A stretch of 64,000 nt of DNA from Synaphobranchus kaupii (taxonomy: Eukaryota; Chordata; Actinopteri; Anguilliformes; Synaphobranchidae), in the NCBI GenBank assembly GCA_029718625.1, contig CM056387.1, positions 35,243,409 to 35,307,408 on the forward strand. The letters are read 5' to 3'. The notes under the pieces were generated by a model. The model was not told the origin of the DNA, searched no databases, and worked only from the letters and a program-made list of their open reading frames with translations. The translations under genes and the position numbers were made by a program. This document shows, piece by piece, positions 1-11,556 of the stretch. Position 1 is the first letter of the stretch; each line of letters opens with the position of its first letter.

Positions 1-1546
1 GTGGAGAAGGTGTGTGCCAGACTATCCAAATGGAAATGGTTGCTACGCCAGCTGTCATATAGGGGGAGAGTTCTAGTGGTCAATAACTTGGTTGCCTCGT
101 CATTATGGCACAAACTGATGGTACTACCTCCACCACGTGGCCTGATTGAGGAACTACAGAGGATCCTTGTGGACTTTTTTTGGTCCGGTCACCACTGGAT
201 TAGAGCTGCGGCTCTTTATCTTCCCATCTGTGAGGGAGGCCAAGGCCTTGTGGACATCATCTCACGGGTGATGGCCTTTCGACTCCAGGTGGCACAGAAG
301 CTGCTGTATCACTGTGGACTGACCTGGCTGGATACAGCATGCTTACTATTAAGAAGAGCAGGTCGCCTGGGGTATGACAGGCAGCTTTTTCTGCTGACAC
401 CTGGAGAGGCGGACCTAACTGGACTCACGCCTTTTTATGAGTCGGTGCTTCAGGCCTGGCGGGTATTTGAAGTCACCCATGCGCCGGATGCCACGCCAGG
501 GATGTGGCTGTTTGAGGAGCCCCTTTTCTTCAACCGGTTTTCAAATGCAAAGACCTTGTCCTCGGCCAGTTTGAGGTCTGCCCTGCGTGAGGGAGGCTGT
601 GTAAAGCTGGGTCATCTTGTTAAGGCCTCCAGTGAATCAATTGAAATGTTGGCGGAGTTGGCTGGGATTAGGTCAATAAGAACCTTACAGCGTGTGGTGG
701 AGGAGGTCTGTGGGTCCCTACCAGGTCCCTACAGAGTGTATGTTGAGGATTGTACTCTATCTGACCAGTGGGATGATGAGTGAGTACAGTTTCCCCACCT
801 TGGATGTCTCTCCTGTTGTGGGAGATTGGCAAGAAGATGGAGGTTTCCTGTCTTTTAAAATCCCAGAATTAGGGGAGTTTGAAAAGGTGGGGAAGAAGGC
901 AGCATACTTCATTTGCGTGAAGGTGCTGCACAGATGCTCTCTGGCAGGGATGAAGGCATCAAGGTGGACTGAGTTTTTTGGCCCGGACGTATCCTCAAAA
1001 GGCAGCTGGCGGTCCCTGTACAAGCTGCCCATTGAAAAGAGGGCAGCTGACCTCCAGTGGAGGATTGTGCACGGGTCTATAGCTACCAACAGGTATCTGG
1101 CACACCTGGACCCAAGTAATGGGGTGGGTTGTCCATTTTGTTTACAACCGGAATCAATAGCTCACCTGTTTATTGAGTGTTTTAGGTTGACAGGGGTGTT
1201 TAGGTTAGTTGAGGCTCTGTTTCTTAACTTGGGGGAGGTTTTTTCTTTTGACTGTTTTATTTTTGGGCCTAAATACACAAAAAAGAAGCGGCCAGTGCAC
1301 ACACTGATTAATTTTGTCTCCGGTATGGCGAAGTTGGCCATTTGGAAAACAAGGCGCAACAAAATCCAGGGACTGAATACTTTAGATCCAGTAATGATGA
1401 TGAAAGGGATGTTGGCTGCTCGACTTAGGGTGGAGGCAGCATACTATGCGCTGGTGGGGAATATGGGAGGTTTTGTCTGTACTTGGTGTGTGGGGGGTGC
1501 TCTATGTACATTGAATGATGATGGTGATTTATTGTTTGGTTTTTAG
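1..1546 (+). pseudogene. Tx1-type LINE ORF2 C-terminal region, frameshifted
   Basis: The region encodes the part of a retrotransposon polyprotein that follows the reverse transcriptase core. Frame 1 is open from the window edge to a stop at 781-783 and includes the WKWLLRQLSYRGRVLVVNNL segment. Homology then continues in frame 2 to a stop at 1544-1546, so a single-base indel near 770-785 broke the ORF. Frame 2 carries SLYKLPIEKRAADLQWRI and a zinc-binding C-P-F-C (1130-1141) followed by H-L-F-I-E-C, the zf-RVT-type motif. The GTG at position 1 is only the window edge, not a start. Without an intact frame this copy is probably inactive. Assignment to the Tx1 group is from remembered family motifs. 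Confidence 0.85.
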
Positions 1547-1714
1547 ACAGTGTGTCATTTATTTATTTTTTCATTTTATTTTCTTTTCTTTTTTTTCTCT
1601 CCCTGTGAGTCTTTAATGTAAGCCGTTGGATTATATGTTTGTCTTTGTACTAATTCCCCAGTGTGATTGCACAGTGGAAGGAGTTTTTGTTCAATAAAGC
1701 ATTTGATCAATCAA
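1..1714 (+). mobile_element. Tx1-type LINE, 3' portion (copy A)
   Basis: This is the 3' part of a non-LTR retrotransposon; its 5' part lies beyond the window start. It holds the C-terminal coding region, a T-rich 3' UTR and an AATAAA at 1693-1698, and stops at about 1714 where the 16-bp CT-rich satellite begins. The downstream protein contains the SLYK...EKR...DLQWRI block and a CCHC-type zinc motif typical of the C terminus of Tx1-group ORF2 proteins. A second, clearly diverged copy lies at 3457-4255 and ends in the same satellite. Confidence 0.85.
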
Positions 1715-3456
1715 TCTCTCTTAAACACTCTCTCACTTAAACACTCTCTCTCTTAAACACTCTCTCACTTAAACACTCTCTCTTTTAAACACTCTCTCTC
1801 TTAAACACTCTCTCTCTTAAACACTCTCTCACTTAAACACTCTCTCTTTTAAACACTCTCTCTCTTAAACACTCTCTCTCTTAAACACTCTCTCACTTAA
1901 ACACTCTCTCTTTTAAACACTCTCTCGCTTAAACACTCTCTCTCTTAAACACTCTCTCTCTTAAACACTCTCTCTTAAACACTCTCTCTCTTAAACACTC
2001 TCTCTCTTAAACACTCTCTCACTTAAACACTCTCTCTCTTAAACACTCTCTCACTTAAACACTCTCTCACTTAAACACTCTCTCTCTTAAACACTCTCTC
2101 TCTTAAACACTCTCTCACTTAAACACTCTCTCTCTTAAACACTCTCTCACTTAAACACTCTCTCTCTTAAACACTCTCTCTCTTAAACACTCTCTCTCTT
2201 AAACACTCTCTCTCTTAAACACTCTCTCACTTAAACACTCTCTCTCTTAAACACTCTCTCACTTAAACACTCTCTCTCTTAAACACTCTCTCTCTTAAAC
2301 ACTCTCTCACTTAAACACTCTCTCACTTAAACACTCTCTCTCTTAAACACTCTCTCTCTTAAACACTCTCTCACTTAAACACTCTCTCTCTTAAACACTA
2401 TCTCACTTAAACACTCTCTCACTTAAACACTCTCTCACTTAAACACTCTCTCTCTTAAACACTCTCTCACTTAAACACTCTCTCACTTAAACACTCTCTC
2501 TCTTAAACACTCTCACTTAAACACTCTCTCTCTTAAACACTCTCTCACTTAAACACTCTCTCTCTTAAACACTCTCTCTTTTAAACACTCGCTCACTTAA
2601 ACACTCTCTCTCTTAAACACTCTCTCACTTAAACACTCTCTCGCTTAAACACTCTCTCTCTTAAACACTCTCTCTCTTAAACACTCTCTCTTAAACACTC
2701 TCTCTCTTAAACACTCTCTCTCTTAAACACTCTCTCACTTAAACACTCTCTCTCTTAAACACTCTCTCACTTAAACACTCTCTCACTTAAACACTCTCTC
2801 TCTTAAACACTCTCTCTCTTAAACACTCTCTCTCTTAAACACTCTCTCACTTAAACACTCTCTCTCTTAAACACTCTCTCTCTTAAACACTCTCTCACTT
2901 AAACACTCTCTCACTTAAACACTCTCTCTCTTAAACACTCTCTCTCTTAAACACTCTCTCACTTAAACACTCTCTCACTTAAACACTCTCTCTCTTAAAC
3001 ACTCTCTCACTTAAACACTCGCTCACTTAAACACTCTCTCTCTTAAACACTCTCTCACTTAAACACTCTCTCACTTAAACACTCTCTCTTTTAAACACTC
3101 TCTCACTTAAACACTCTCTCTTTTAAACACTCTCTCACTTAAACACTCTCTCTCTTAAACACTCTCTCACTTAAACACTCTCTCACTTAAACACTCTCTC
3201 TTTTAAACACTCACTCACTTAAACACTCTCTCACTTAAACACTCTCTCTTTTAAACACTCTTTCACTTAAACACTCTCTCTTTTAAACACTCTCTCACTT
3301 AAACACTCTCTCTCTTAAACACTCTCTCACTTAAACACTCTCTCTTTTAAACACTCTCTCACTTAAACACTCTCTCTCTTAAACACTCTCTCTTTTAAAC
3401 ACTCTCTCACTTAAACACTCTCTCACTTAAACCCTCTCTCGCTTAAACACTCTCTC
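1715..3456. repeat. 16-bp CT-rich satellite (CTCTCTCTTAAACACT)n
   Basis: About 108 tandem copies of a 16-bp unit occur, in two main forms, CTCTCTCTTAAACACT and CTCTCACTTAAACACT, often alternating. Rare variants include ttttaaac, gcttaaac and 14-bp shortened units. The plus strand is pyrimidine-rich. The array starts directly at the 3' end of LINE copy A and is interrupted by the 5'-truncated LINE copy B. It resumes at 4256. Confidence 0.97.
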
Positions 3457-4255
3457 GGGGTGGTCAGGGGATTTGGGGCCTGACTCTTCACTGAGGGGAT
3501 GTTGGCGCTCCCTGTATAAACCTCCTGTGGAGAAGCGTACTGCTGATCTACAGTGGAGGATTATTCACAGGGCCATTGCAACAAACAGACACGTGGCACA
3601 CCTTGATCCAACCATAGGGGAGGGTTGCTTATTCTGTGGGGAGGGAGAAACAGTTAAGCACCTTTTTCTGGAGTGTGGTAGATTGGAGGGTCTGCTGGGG
3701 ATACTGAGGGGATGGTGTAGGGGGTTGGGAACTCATTTCTCTTGGCAGGTGTATATAGGGGGGCCAAGGTACAAGGTGTCAGAGAAGGCAAAAGTATGCT
3801 TGCTCAATTATATTTTTGGGCAGGCTAAGATGGCTACTTGGCTCAGCAGAAAAAATAAGAGGCTAGGCACGGGGTCTGTTGAGGCAGGTGATATTTTGAG
3901 GGGGCTGGTGGCAGCAAGGCTGCGAGTTGAATGTGCATACTATGGTCTTGTCCATGATCTCCCAAAGTTTGTGCATTTGTGGGGGATTAACGGGGCCCTG
4001 TGTCATGTAGATGCGGAGGGGAGTTTAGACATACATTTTTAGTAGCTTACTGCTTTTACTTTTGTTTTTCTCCTTGAAAAAGTACATGTTGTGGGACTGT
4101 AATTTCTTTTCTTTCTTTTTTTTCTCCTCTCTCTCTCTCTCTGTCTGTCTCACTCTTTTTCTTTTCCTTCTCTGTCCTCTCAATTTTTTGTAGCTCTTGT
4201 GAGTAAATTTTAAGCATCTTTTGAATATGTGATGTAACAATAAAGCTGTTTTAAA
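3457..4255 (+). mobile_element. Tx1-type LINE, 5'-truncated copy B inside the satellite
   Basis: This 0.8-kb LINE 3' fragment is flanked on both sides by the same 16-bp satellite. The 5' junction lies directly after a CTCTCTC tract, and the 3' end follows AATAAA (4239-4244) and a short A/T tail before TCTCTCTTAAACACT resumes. This arrangement indicates 5'-truncated target-primed insertion into the array. The copy is a different subfamily from copy A, since the encoded C-termini agree at only roughly half of positions by eye. Confidence 0.85.
3458..4042 (+). pseudogene. Tx1-type LINE ORF2 C-terminal fragment (5'-truncated)
   Basis: The frame is open from the satellite junction to the stop at 4040-4042. 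It includes WRSLYKPPVEKRTADLQWRI, a C-L-F-C near 3626 and H-L-F-L-E-C near 3660 (zf-RVT-type), then the conserved C-terminal block ending in ARLRVECAYYGL and GALCHVDAEGSL. There is no frameshift, but reverse transcriptase and endonuclease are missing, so it is a dead-on-arrival insertion. There is no convincing own start codon; TTG at 3473 is only the first start-like codon. Confidence 0.85.
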
Positions 4256-4350
4256 TTCTCTCTCTTAAACACTCTCTCACTTAAACACTCTCTCTCTCTT
4301 AAACACTCTCTCACTTCAACACTCTCTCTCTCTTAAACACTCTCTCACTT
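4256..4350. repeat. 16-bp CT-rich satellite, right remnant
   Basis: This is the continuation of the 1715-3456 satellite after LINE copy B: about five units, some lengthened by an extra (CT)n, one with ttcaac. It ends abruptly at CTTCTGCAAC. Confidence 0.92.
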
Positions 4351-4741
<391 letters not shown>

Positions 4742-4810
4742 TGAGGAAGACAGAGGGAAGCCCTTCATACAGACAGGACTGACTTTCATTCAAAGCAACT
4801 GGAGCACAAA

Positions 4811-4985
4811 AACAATGATGCTCAAATTCACATGATGCTCAAATTCACTTAACCCGCGACAGAGACATCTTTCGGTCGACCTGAGTCTCACTGTAATGCT
4901 CAAATTCACATTTAACCCGTGACAGAGACGTCCTTCGGTCAATGTAACCTGAATTGCACTGTAATGCTCAAATTCACAGTTATGT
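4811..4985. repeat. Degenerate ~80-bp tandem repeat
   Basis: ATGCTCAAATTCACA recurs four times (near 4816, 4832, 4896 and 4965). Two longer units carry AACCCG(C/T)GACAGAGAC followed by TTCGGTC. About two and a half diverged copies. Confidence 0.75.
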
Positions 4986-5012
4986 AAGATATAAACCACA
5001 ACATGCCATATA

Positions 5013-5257
5013 CAGTTGAAGTCGGAAGTTTACATACACTTAGATTAAGTCATTAAAACTCATTTTTAACCACTCCACAGATTTCATGTTAGCAAACTAT
5101 AGTGTTGGCAAGTCAGTTAGGACACCTACTTTGTGCATGACAAGTACTTTTTCCAACAATTGTTTACAGACAGATTATTTCACTTTTAATTCACTATATC
5201 ACAATTCTAGTGGGTCAGAAATTTACATACACTAAGTTGACTGTGGCTTTAAATTTT
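5013..5257 (+). mobile_element. Sleeping Beauty-type Tc1 left terminus (IR/DR)
   Basis: After a TA dinucleotide (5011-5012) the sequence begins CAGTTGAAGTCGGAAG followed by TTTACATACACTTA. The inner direct repeat, GGTCAGAAATTTACATACAC, lies about 200 bp downstream near 5213-5232. The two-direct-repeat layout and wording match the left inverted terminal repeat of the fish Tc1 subfamily to which Sleeping Beauty belongs. No matching right terminus and no transposase occur nearby, so this is an end fragment. Confidence 0.85.
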
Positions 5258-5366
5258 TTATATTTGGTTGCATATCCTTTGCATGCCATGCCTTCCTGAT
5301 GTCTGTGACTCAACAACATCAAAAGACTCTTGATATCTTACATTTGAATGGATCTCTTTGGGAATT
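5258..5366. mobile_element. Core of a second Tc1-like MITE fused to the preceding terminus
   Basis: The segment from ATTTGGTTGCAT through GACTCTTGATATCTTA to CATTTGAATGGATCTCT is closely similar to the interior of the separate Tc1-like MITE at 20,434-20,940. It lacks about 45 bp that the other copy has between GATATCTTA and CATTTGAATGG. It directly abuts the Sleeping Beauty-type end, giving a chimeric junction near 5253-5258. Confidence 0.7.
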
Positions 5367-7114
5367 GGGGGGTGTAAAAATGTACATTTAGATTAATACT
5401 TTTTTTTTTCCAACGACCTAGCTCAAATTCTACAACTCTAATCGCTAAAGTAGACATAGCGATATGTCGGGCGTGACATGGACTAATGCTTTTGACAGAT
5501 GACATTTCTGTTTATTGTACAGTTTTAAAATAAACCTTTATAATTCTAAGATATGAAATGAATTGTCCATTGAGTTAACATTGGGGCATAAATTTGCTAG
5601 CAACCAAAGGCTAATTGAAAATTCGAACTACTGTTACACTAGTCTCATGCATCAATGACAGATTTGTTACTCCTCGCTCTGTCTCTGAAGCTAGCCTGAG
5701 CCTCTCATACTGCATCACAGAAACCAGTCGTAGGCTACTAACTTCTGTTCTGGTCTGAATTTTACGTATAATTTAACATTTTCCTGAATCACAAGAAGTG
5801 TGTGCAAATCAACTCGAGAGAGCAAGCTGGATAACATTATTTTGCTTAGAAGATATTTTGCCAGGTCAGTGATCACAGCAGTTCCACACAACTGTGACCG
5901 AACAGCTCAAAAGTAACTGTAGCTAACGTTAACTTAGCTAACTAACGTTACTGTTACCAAGTGACAAAGCTAGAAGGAATAACGTTACAGCTAATTACTA
6001 TCTAACTTCGCTAGTGAGATGAAAACAAATTTACTAACAAATTTTAAATAAACGTTAACGTTACTCCTTGGACTCCACAATATTATCTGTAACGTTGATG
6101 AAGCTATAAGCGCCACAACGTGTGAGCTATCAACTAACGTTAGCTCGCTAACATACATTAAATTAGTAACATTACAAGCCCCACATGGAACTATAACACT
6201 GCCAAGCAACGTAACATTAGGACAATTAATTAATGTTGACGTTACGTTAGTTTGTCTTTAAAATAGCCAGATATTTCGCAGAATGTAACGTTAGACTAAA
6301 TCATACCACAGTTGAAAAGTGATAGTTTTAAGACGACATTTTTAGCCAGTAACGTTAACGTTAGCTCAGTTGGCTATGATTGCAAATGGCTAACGTTAAC
6401 AACGGAAGCATGGTTTAAGTTATCAGCTAAAAATCAATAGCCTAACTTACCTAATGTATAATGTTACAGAGTTATTTTCAGTACAATGCAACGTAAATAA
6501 TTATCTGAGTCAAGTTAAATCTTCCATTGCCATGGGGCGCTAGCCAGCTTGCTAACATACGTTGGGTAAAAAGGAAACTTCAAACGGGAAGAGCCTGACA
6601 TTGACAGATTGTATAAGAATTGTAACGTTATGTGTCAGCCCTATTCGGACGGGATAAGTATTATGGGAGAAGGTGGGGTAATGTAGCCTAATTATTACCA
6701 GAGGATCTCCGTTATTTTAGTCCCGTTGTAGTGTATAATTCTTTCCAATGTATAATTTGTTCTACTTCCGGGTCCACTGCTTGACTGTACTTGTACGTCT
6801 CGTTAGCTACTTGCACTGAACTGTGTCGATTACGCTCTATGCTAGCCAGTAATCTACAAGTGGTTTGATCATTTTCAATGTATTTGTTGAATTAGCCAGT
6901 AAATAAACATTATTAGCTAGTTCATACACTGGCATTAATGGTATGTAGGGTAGCACGAATGCTATCTACGGACCACGGATTATGTTATTATTACGCACCC
7001 CTTGGGTCCTCTAAAAATGAATCTTCCTTTCCTCCTTTCCTCCACTACCACCTCCTCACCTCCGTGCCCCGGAAACGGATCTTTGTGTTTTAATCTAATG
7101 TTGCTGATTACATC
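5367..7114. other. Non-repetitive stretch with AACGTT cluster; possible promoter-proximal DNA
   Basis: No ORF longer than 72 codons and no recognised transposon. From about 5924 to 6632 the palindrome AACGTT, mostly as TAACGTTA, recurs at least a dozen times. An ETS-like ACTTCCGG lies near 6773. CpG and TAACGTTA motifs are common near fish gene starts, so this could flank a 5' exon, but no exon is visible. Confidence 0.35.
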
Positions 7115-7118
7115 TTAA

Positions 7119-8059
7119 AGGAGAAGTTCGGTATTTAGCATGTTAAGCCCTGTTATAAGGTTACTTACAATCATATACAACGGTCCATATCAACATTTTG
7201 ACAAACTGTGCAGTCTTGAAATATATTGCTCATGTCACAGCTAACTTACACAATGGATCTGGATGGGCATATAGAACATCCTTCAAAAAACACCATAAAC
7301 TCTTGTTTTCAAAGACGGGAAACTCACCGAGTAGTCACTGGTGTCTTCTTGTAATTTACGTTTACATTTAAAACATGTTTTAAATAACCATTTAAAGATT
7401 TCGATAACTATTTTCAGTCGCCGTATGGTCAGACGTTTGTAAACCTCCGCTTGAAATTTTGGGAGGTCTTTGCTGAGTTTGAAGGCTACCGTAGAAGAAG
7501 AAGAGGCGCTTCCGGGTCACCAGGTTGGGGTTTGCTTTGCAGTGAGTACGAACTCTTCAAAAGGATCCATTTTGCTAAATTAGTGTACATTTATGCAACT
7601 GATTCCTTCACTGCGAGCACACAAGACCGCTAGTGAGCAACAGACAACTAGAAACTTTCCAAAACTATTCAGAAGTATTTCCGGTTTCCGGCTCCGGATG
7701 TGTCTATCTAAACCTCCTTTGGTGTCTATACAAGTCAATGGATTTAATGAAATGATAAATAAAACCCGATACGAAGCATACTTTGCGACGATTTTTGTGT
7801 CAGAATATCAACGGACACCAGTGACTACCCGGTGAGTTTCCCGCCTTTGAAAACGAGAGTTTATGGTGTTTTTTGAAGGATTTTCTATATGCCCATCCAG
7901 ATCTATTGTGTAAGTTAGCTGTGACATGAGCAAAAAGCAATATATCTCAAGACTGCACAGTTTGTAAAAAATGTTGATATGTACCGTTGTATATGATCGT
8001 AAATAACCTTATAACAACCTTATAACAGGGCTTATAATGCTAAATACAGAACCTCTCCT
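7119..8059. mobile_element. Kolobok/T2-like MITE with ~230-bp terminal inverted repeats
   Basis: Termini are AGGAGAAGTTCGGTATTTA and, inverted, AGGAGAGGTTCTGTATTTA. They are flanked by TTAA at 7115-7118 and 8060-8063. Left arm 7119-7345 and right arm 7814-8059 are long imperfect inverted repeats. TTAA target duplication plus AGGRR-type ends is the signature of Kolobok-superfamily (T2) MITEs. The 470-bp interior has no transposase. Short ORFs at 7451-7633 and 7593-7835 are interior noise. Confidence 0.8.
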
Positions 8060-8063
8060 TTAA

Positions 8064-8907
8064 TGACATATTAATGGTTACATATTAATTAATGTTTTGA
8101 CGCAAACCACAATGTCAGGTACATTGTATACTGTACATGCAAATACTTGAAACGAACAGGCTATTTTGCATACTTCCTTGTAGGAGAGGAGTGAAGAATA
8201 TTGGGACGCAGGCCTTGTCTTTTCATAAACGTGCACAACAAAAGTGTTATCTGTTCGGACATTGCTCAACTTCCCGCTTGTATTTGAGCAGTGATTGGTT
8301 ATTTGTCCTGTTCTAGTGACGGACGTGGCAGCGGCCGGGAAAAATTATACACTGGGAAGATTTGTACACTACTTCAAATTGCACATTTCTGAATGGTACA
8401 GCCTCTTCTTTAATTTGAGCTTTAAACCATGGATGCTAATAGGATGTGAATAGTGTTTGAGATATTGACACTTTAATGAGACGAGTAGAACGATATGAAA
8501 ATTGCCTCTCGTGGGCCAAAACTAATGGGGTTAAAGCTAAGAATTTGACAGATTAGTTATCAAATTAGAAAAATGCACAAAATAAAATAAAAATGTAACT
8601 ACAATGTATCTGTTATTTGTCATGATTCAGATTGTTTTATTTCCAATGTGTTACGAAATATTTAATGTTATTATTATTTTATAGGCTATGTTATGATATT
8701 TGCAATGTTATTTGGTCTTATTCTGGTCTATTAGGGTGCTCTCGAGGCACACTGATTGAACTTTCTAGTGGTATGTAGCTATACATTTTCTAGTGATTGT
8801 GTAATCTTCAGTTATGTTTATTTAACTTTCAAGTGGATGTGCAACAATAGTTATGATGATTACATTTTTTAAAGAAATGGACACCTTCCGGAGAAAAAAC
8901 CCTTGGA
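8064..8907. other. Unassigned AT-rich spacer
   Basis: No coding potential, tandem array or recognised element seen over about 840 bp. A run rich in TTATT lies near 8640-8720. Confidence 0.5.
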
Positions 8908-9212
8908 ATTAATAACAAAAAACTATGTTTTAAGTGTGAAGTTTGGCTTGGTCAAAGGCCGCAAAAGACCAAGCACCACCAAGCCAAACTTCAGCTCTCT
9001 ACACTATCAGGGTTTTCCAATACTCCATTTTTTATATATCCGACTGCTATACAGTTCTGTAGCTATGTTGGTCTACTGTATTTAAAACAGCATGTACTCA
9101 TCACTGGGCAGGTTCAAACCTTGGCTTGGTGGTGCTCATTTGAATTTCCTATCTTTTGCGGCCTTTGACCAAGCCAAACTTCACACTTAAAACAAAGTTT
9201 TTTGTTATTAAT
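8908..9212. mobile_element. 305-bp foldback element / MITE
   Basis: Outer 60-bp arms (8908-8967 and 9153-9212) are near-perfect reverse complements, beginning ATTAATAACAAAAAACT. A second inner inverted pair, CACCACCAAGCCAA (near 8974) and TTGGCTTGGTGGTG (near 9121), extends the fold. There is no ORF of interest. The palindromic ATTAAT ends make the target duplication ambiguous, so the superfamily is undetermined. Confidence 0.75.
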
Positions 9213-9480
9213 CTGTATAGGCGATAGAAAACTTTCTATCCAGCGAAATATGTTAGATATGTTACATCTAACAAACTCCGTAGTATTTTTCAGATGTTCC
9301 CATGCATATCATGATGCAAATCTTAAATGTGCAAAAACAGTATTTCAGTCCTATACCTTACCGGCACATGTAAATAAAGGAAATCTGAGCTTAAATAGAG
9401 AGAGGAAACCTAAAACAGGTGCAATCACTAAGTACCGCAATGAAAAAAAACCCCGGCGTGGAACAGGGAAAATCCGTCAG
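9213..9480. other. Unassigned spacer with dispersed-repeat fragment
   Basis: No gene. The words GGAAACC and AAACAGGTGCAA near 9403-9425 recur, slightly changed, near 57,206-57,227, suggesting a shared dispersed repeat. Confidence 0.35.
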
Positions 9481-9540
9481 AGTGCCCTGTCATAATGAAA
9501 AGTGCCCTGTCATAATGAAAAGTGCCCTGTCATAATGAAA
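9481..9540. repeat. 20-bp tandem repeat, three perfect copies
   Basis: AGTGCCCTGTCATAATGAAA is repeated exactly three times; a partial unit precedes it. Confidence 0.95.
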
Positions 9541-9590
9541 AGAACGAACAACCACAGAAATAAGGAAAGGCAGGCGCAACACATGACAAG

Positions 9591-9752
9591 AATATACGGC
9601 ACTCCAGGGTGGTAATATACGGCACTCCAGGGTGGTAATATACGGCACTCCAGGGTGGTAATATACGGCACTCCAGGGTGGTAATATACGGCACTCCAGG
9701 GTGGTAATATACGGCACTCCAGGGTGGTAATATACGGCACTCCAGGGTGGTT
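9591..9752. repeat. 23-bp minisatellite, seven copies
   Basis: Unit begins AATATACGGCACTCCAGGG; copies are essentially identical. It creates spurious minus-strand ORFs of 75-76 codons. Confidence 0.96.
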
Positions 9753-10104
9753 AATGGTCCTCAGCTGACCACCCCTGTAATGCCATATATTTTTGTATAT
9801 ATACGGTATGTCGTGGTTTATAACTTACAAGAATTTAACAGCCTAGAATACTGTTGCATAATGTTTTCCTTGAGGGACACATTTCCTACAATAATGGTGA
9901 CACTGTTGTTTCAATGACGTCACACTGGATTGGGAGCCCTGACCAGTAATAATCAGCGTTATTCTGAGAACCCAGCCAGGTCAGGACTTTTAGAGCAAAC
10001 ACTTACGTATACATAAAACTGACTAAAAATAGCAGTGGATGCAAACCATTCATCCAGCCGGCAGAAAGGTTGCTCAAAGCATGGTGCAGTGAGCAGCTAT
10101 GCTC
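9753..10104. other. Unassigned spacer
   Basis: About 350 bp with no recognised feature. A short inverted match (GGTGGT ... ACCACC) follows the 23-bp array. Confidence 0.4.
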
Positions 10105-11556
10105 AGCCATGCGGATACACGGGCTATAGATGCATCAGGCATAATGTGGATACACAGGCTATAGATGCATCAGCCATGCGGATACACAGGTTATAGATGC
10201 ATCAGGCATAATGCGGATACACAGGTTATAGATGCATCAGGCATAATGCGGATACACAGGCTATAGATGCATCAGCCATGCGGATACACAGGCTATAGAT
10301 GCATCAGGCATAATGCGGATACACGGGCTATAGAGGCATCAGGCATAATGCGGATACACGGGCTATAGATGCATCAGGCATAATGTGGATACACGGGCTA
10401 TAGATGCATCAGGCATAATGCGGATACACAGGCTATAGATGCATCAGGCATAATGCGGATACACGGGCTATAGATGCATCAGGCATAATGCGGATACACG
10501 GGCTATAGAGGCATCAGGCATAATGCGGATACACGGGCTATAGATGCATCAGGCATAATGCGGATACACGGGCTATAGATGCATCAGGCATAATGCGGAT
10601 ACACGGGCTATAGATGCATCAGGCATAATGCGGATACACAGTCTATAGATGCATCAGGCATAATGCGGATACACGGGCTATAGATGCATCAGGCATAATG
10701 CGGATACACAGGTTATAGATGCATCAGGCATAATGCGGATACACAGGCTATAGATGCATCAGCCATGCGGATACACAGGCTATAGATGCATCAGCCATGC
10801 GGATACACAGGTTATAGATGCATCAGGCATAATGTGGATACACGGGCTATAGATGCATCAGCCATGCGGATACACGGGCTATAGATGCATCAGCCATGCG
10901 GATACACAGGCTATAGATGCATCATTCATGCGGATACACAGGCTATAGATGCATCAGGCATAATGCGGATACACAGGCTATAGATGCATCAGCCATGCGG
11001 ATACACGGGCTATAGATGCATCAGGCATAATGCGGATACACGGGTTATAGATGCATCAGGCATAATGCGGATACACGGGCTATAGATGCATCAGGCATGA
11101 TACGGATACACAGGCTATAGATGCATCAGCCATGCGGATACACGGGCTATAGATGCATCAGGCATAATGCGGATACACGGGCTATAGATGCATCAGGCAT
11201 AATGCGGATACACAGGCTATAGATGCATTAGGCATAATGTGGATACACGGGCTATAGATGCATCAGGCATAATGCGGATACACAGGCTATAGATGCATTA
11301 GGCATAATGCGGATACACAGTCTATAGATGCATCAGGCATAATGCGGATACACGGGCTATAGATGCATCAGGCATAATGTGGATACACGGGCTATAGATG
11401 CATCAGGCATAATGCGGATACACGGGCTATAGATGCATCAGGCATAATGCGGATACACGGGCTATAGATGCATCAGGCATAATGCGGATACACAGGCTAT
11501 AGATGCATTAGGCATAATGCGGATACACAGTCTATAGATGCATCAGGCATAATGCG
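10105..11556. repeat. 35/32-bp minisatellite, ~42 copies
   Basis: Main unit is 35 bp starting GCGGATACACGGGCTATAGA and ending CATCAGGCATAAT. A 32-bp variant ends CATCAGCCAT. Variants (cacagg, cacagt, gaggcatc, tgcatta) recur in blocks, for example ATGCATTAGGCATAAT units separated by recurrent intervals near 11,220-11,520, so multi-unit segments have been duplicated. Confidence 0.97.

Noticed and set aside
7451..7835. Two small plus-strand ORFs as a gene
   Set aside because: They lie in the non-coding interior and arm of the Kolobok-like MITE and show no domain.
10105..11556. CRISPR-like array
   Set aside because: Units are contiguous with no unique spacers, and the genome is eukaryotic.
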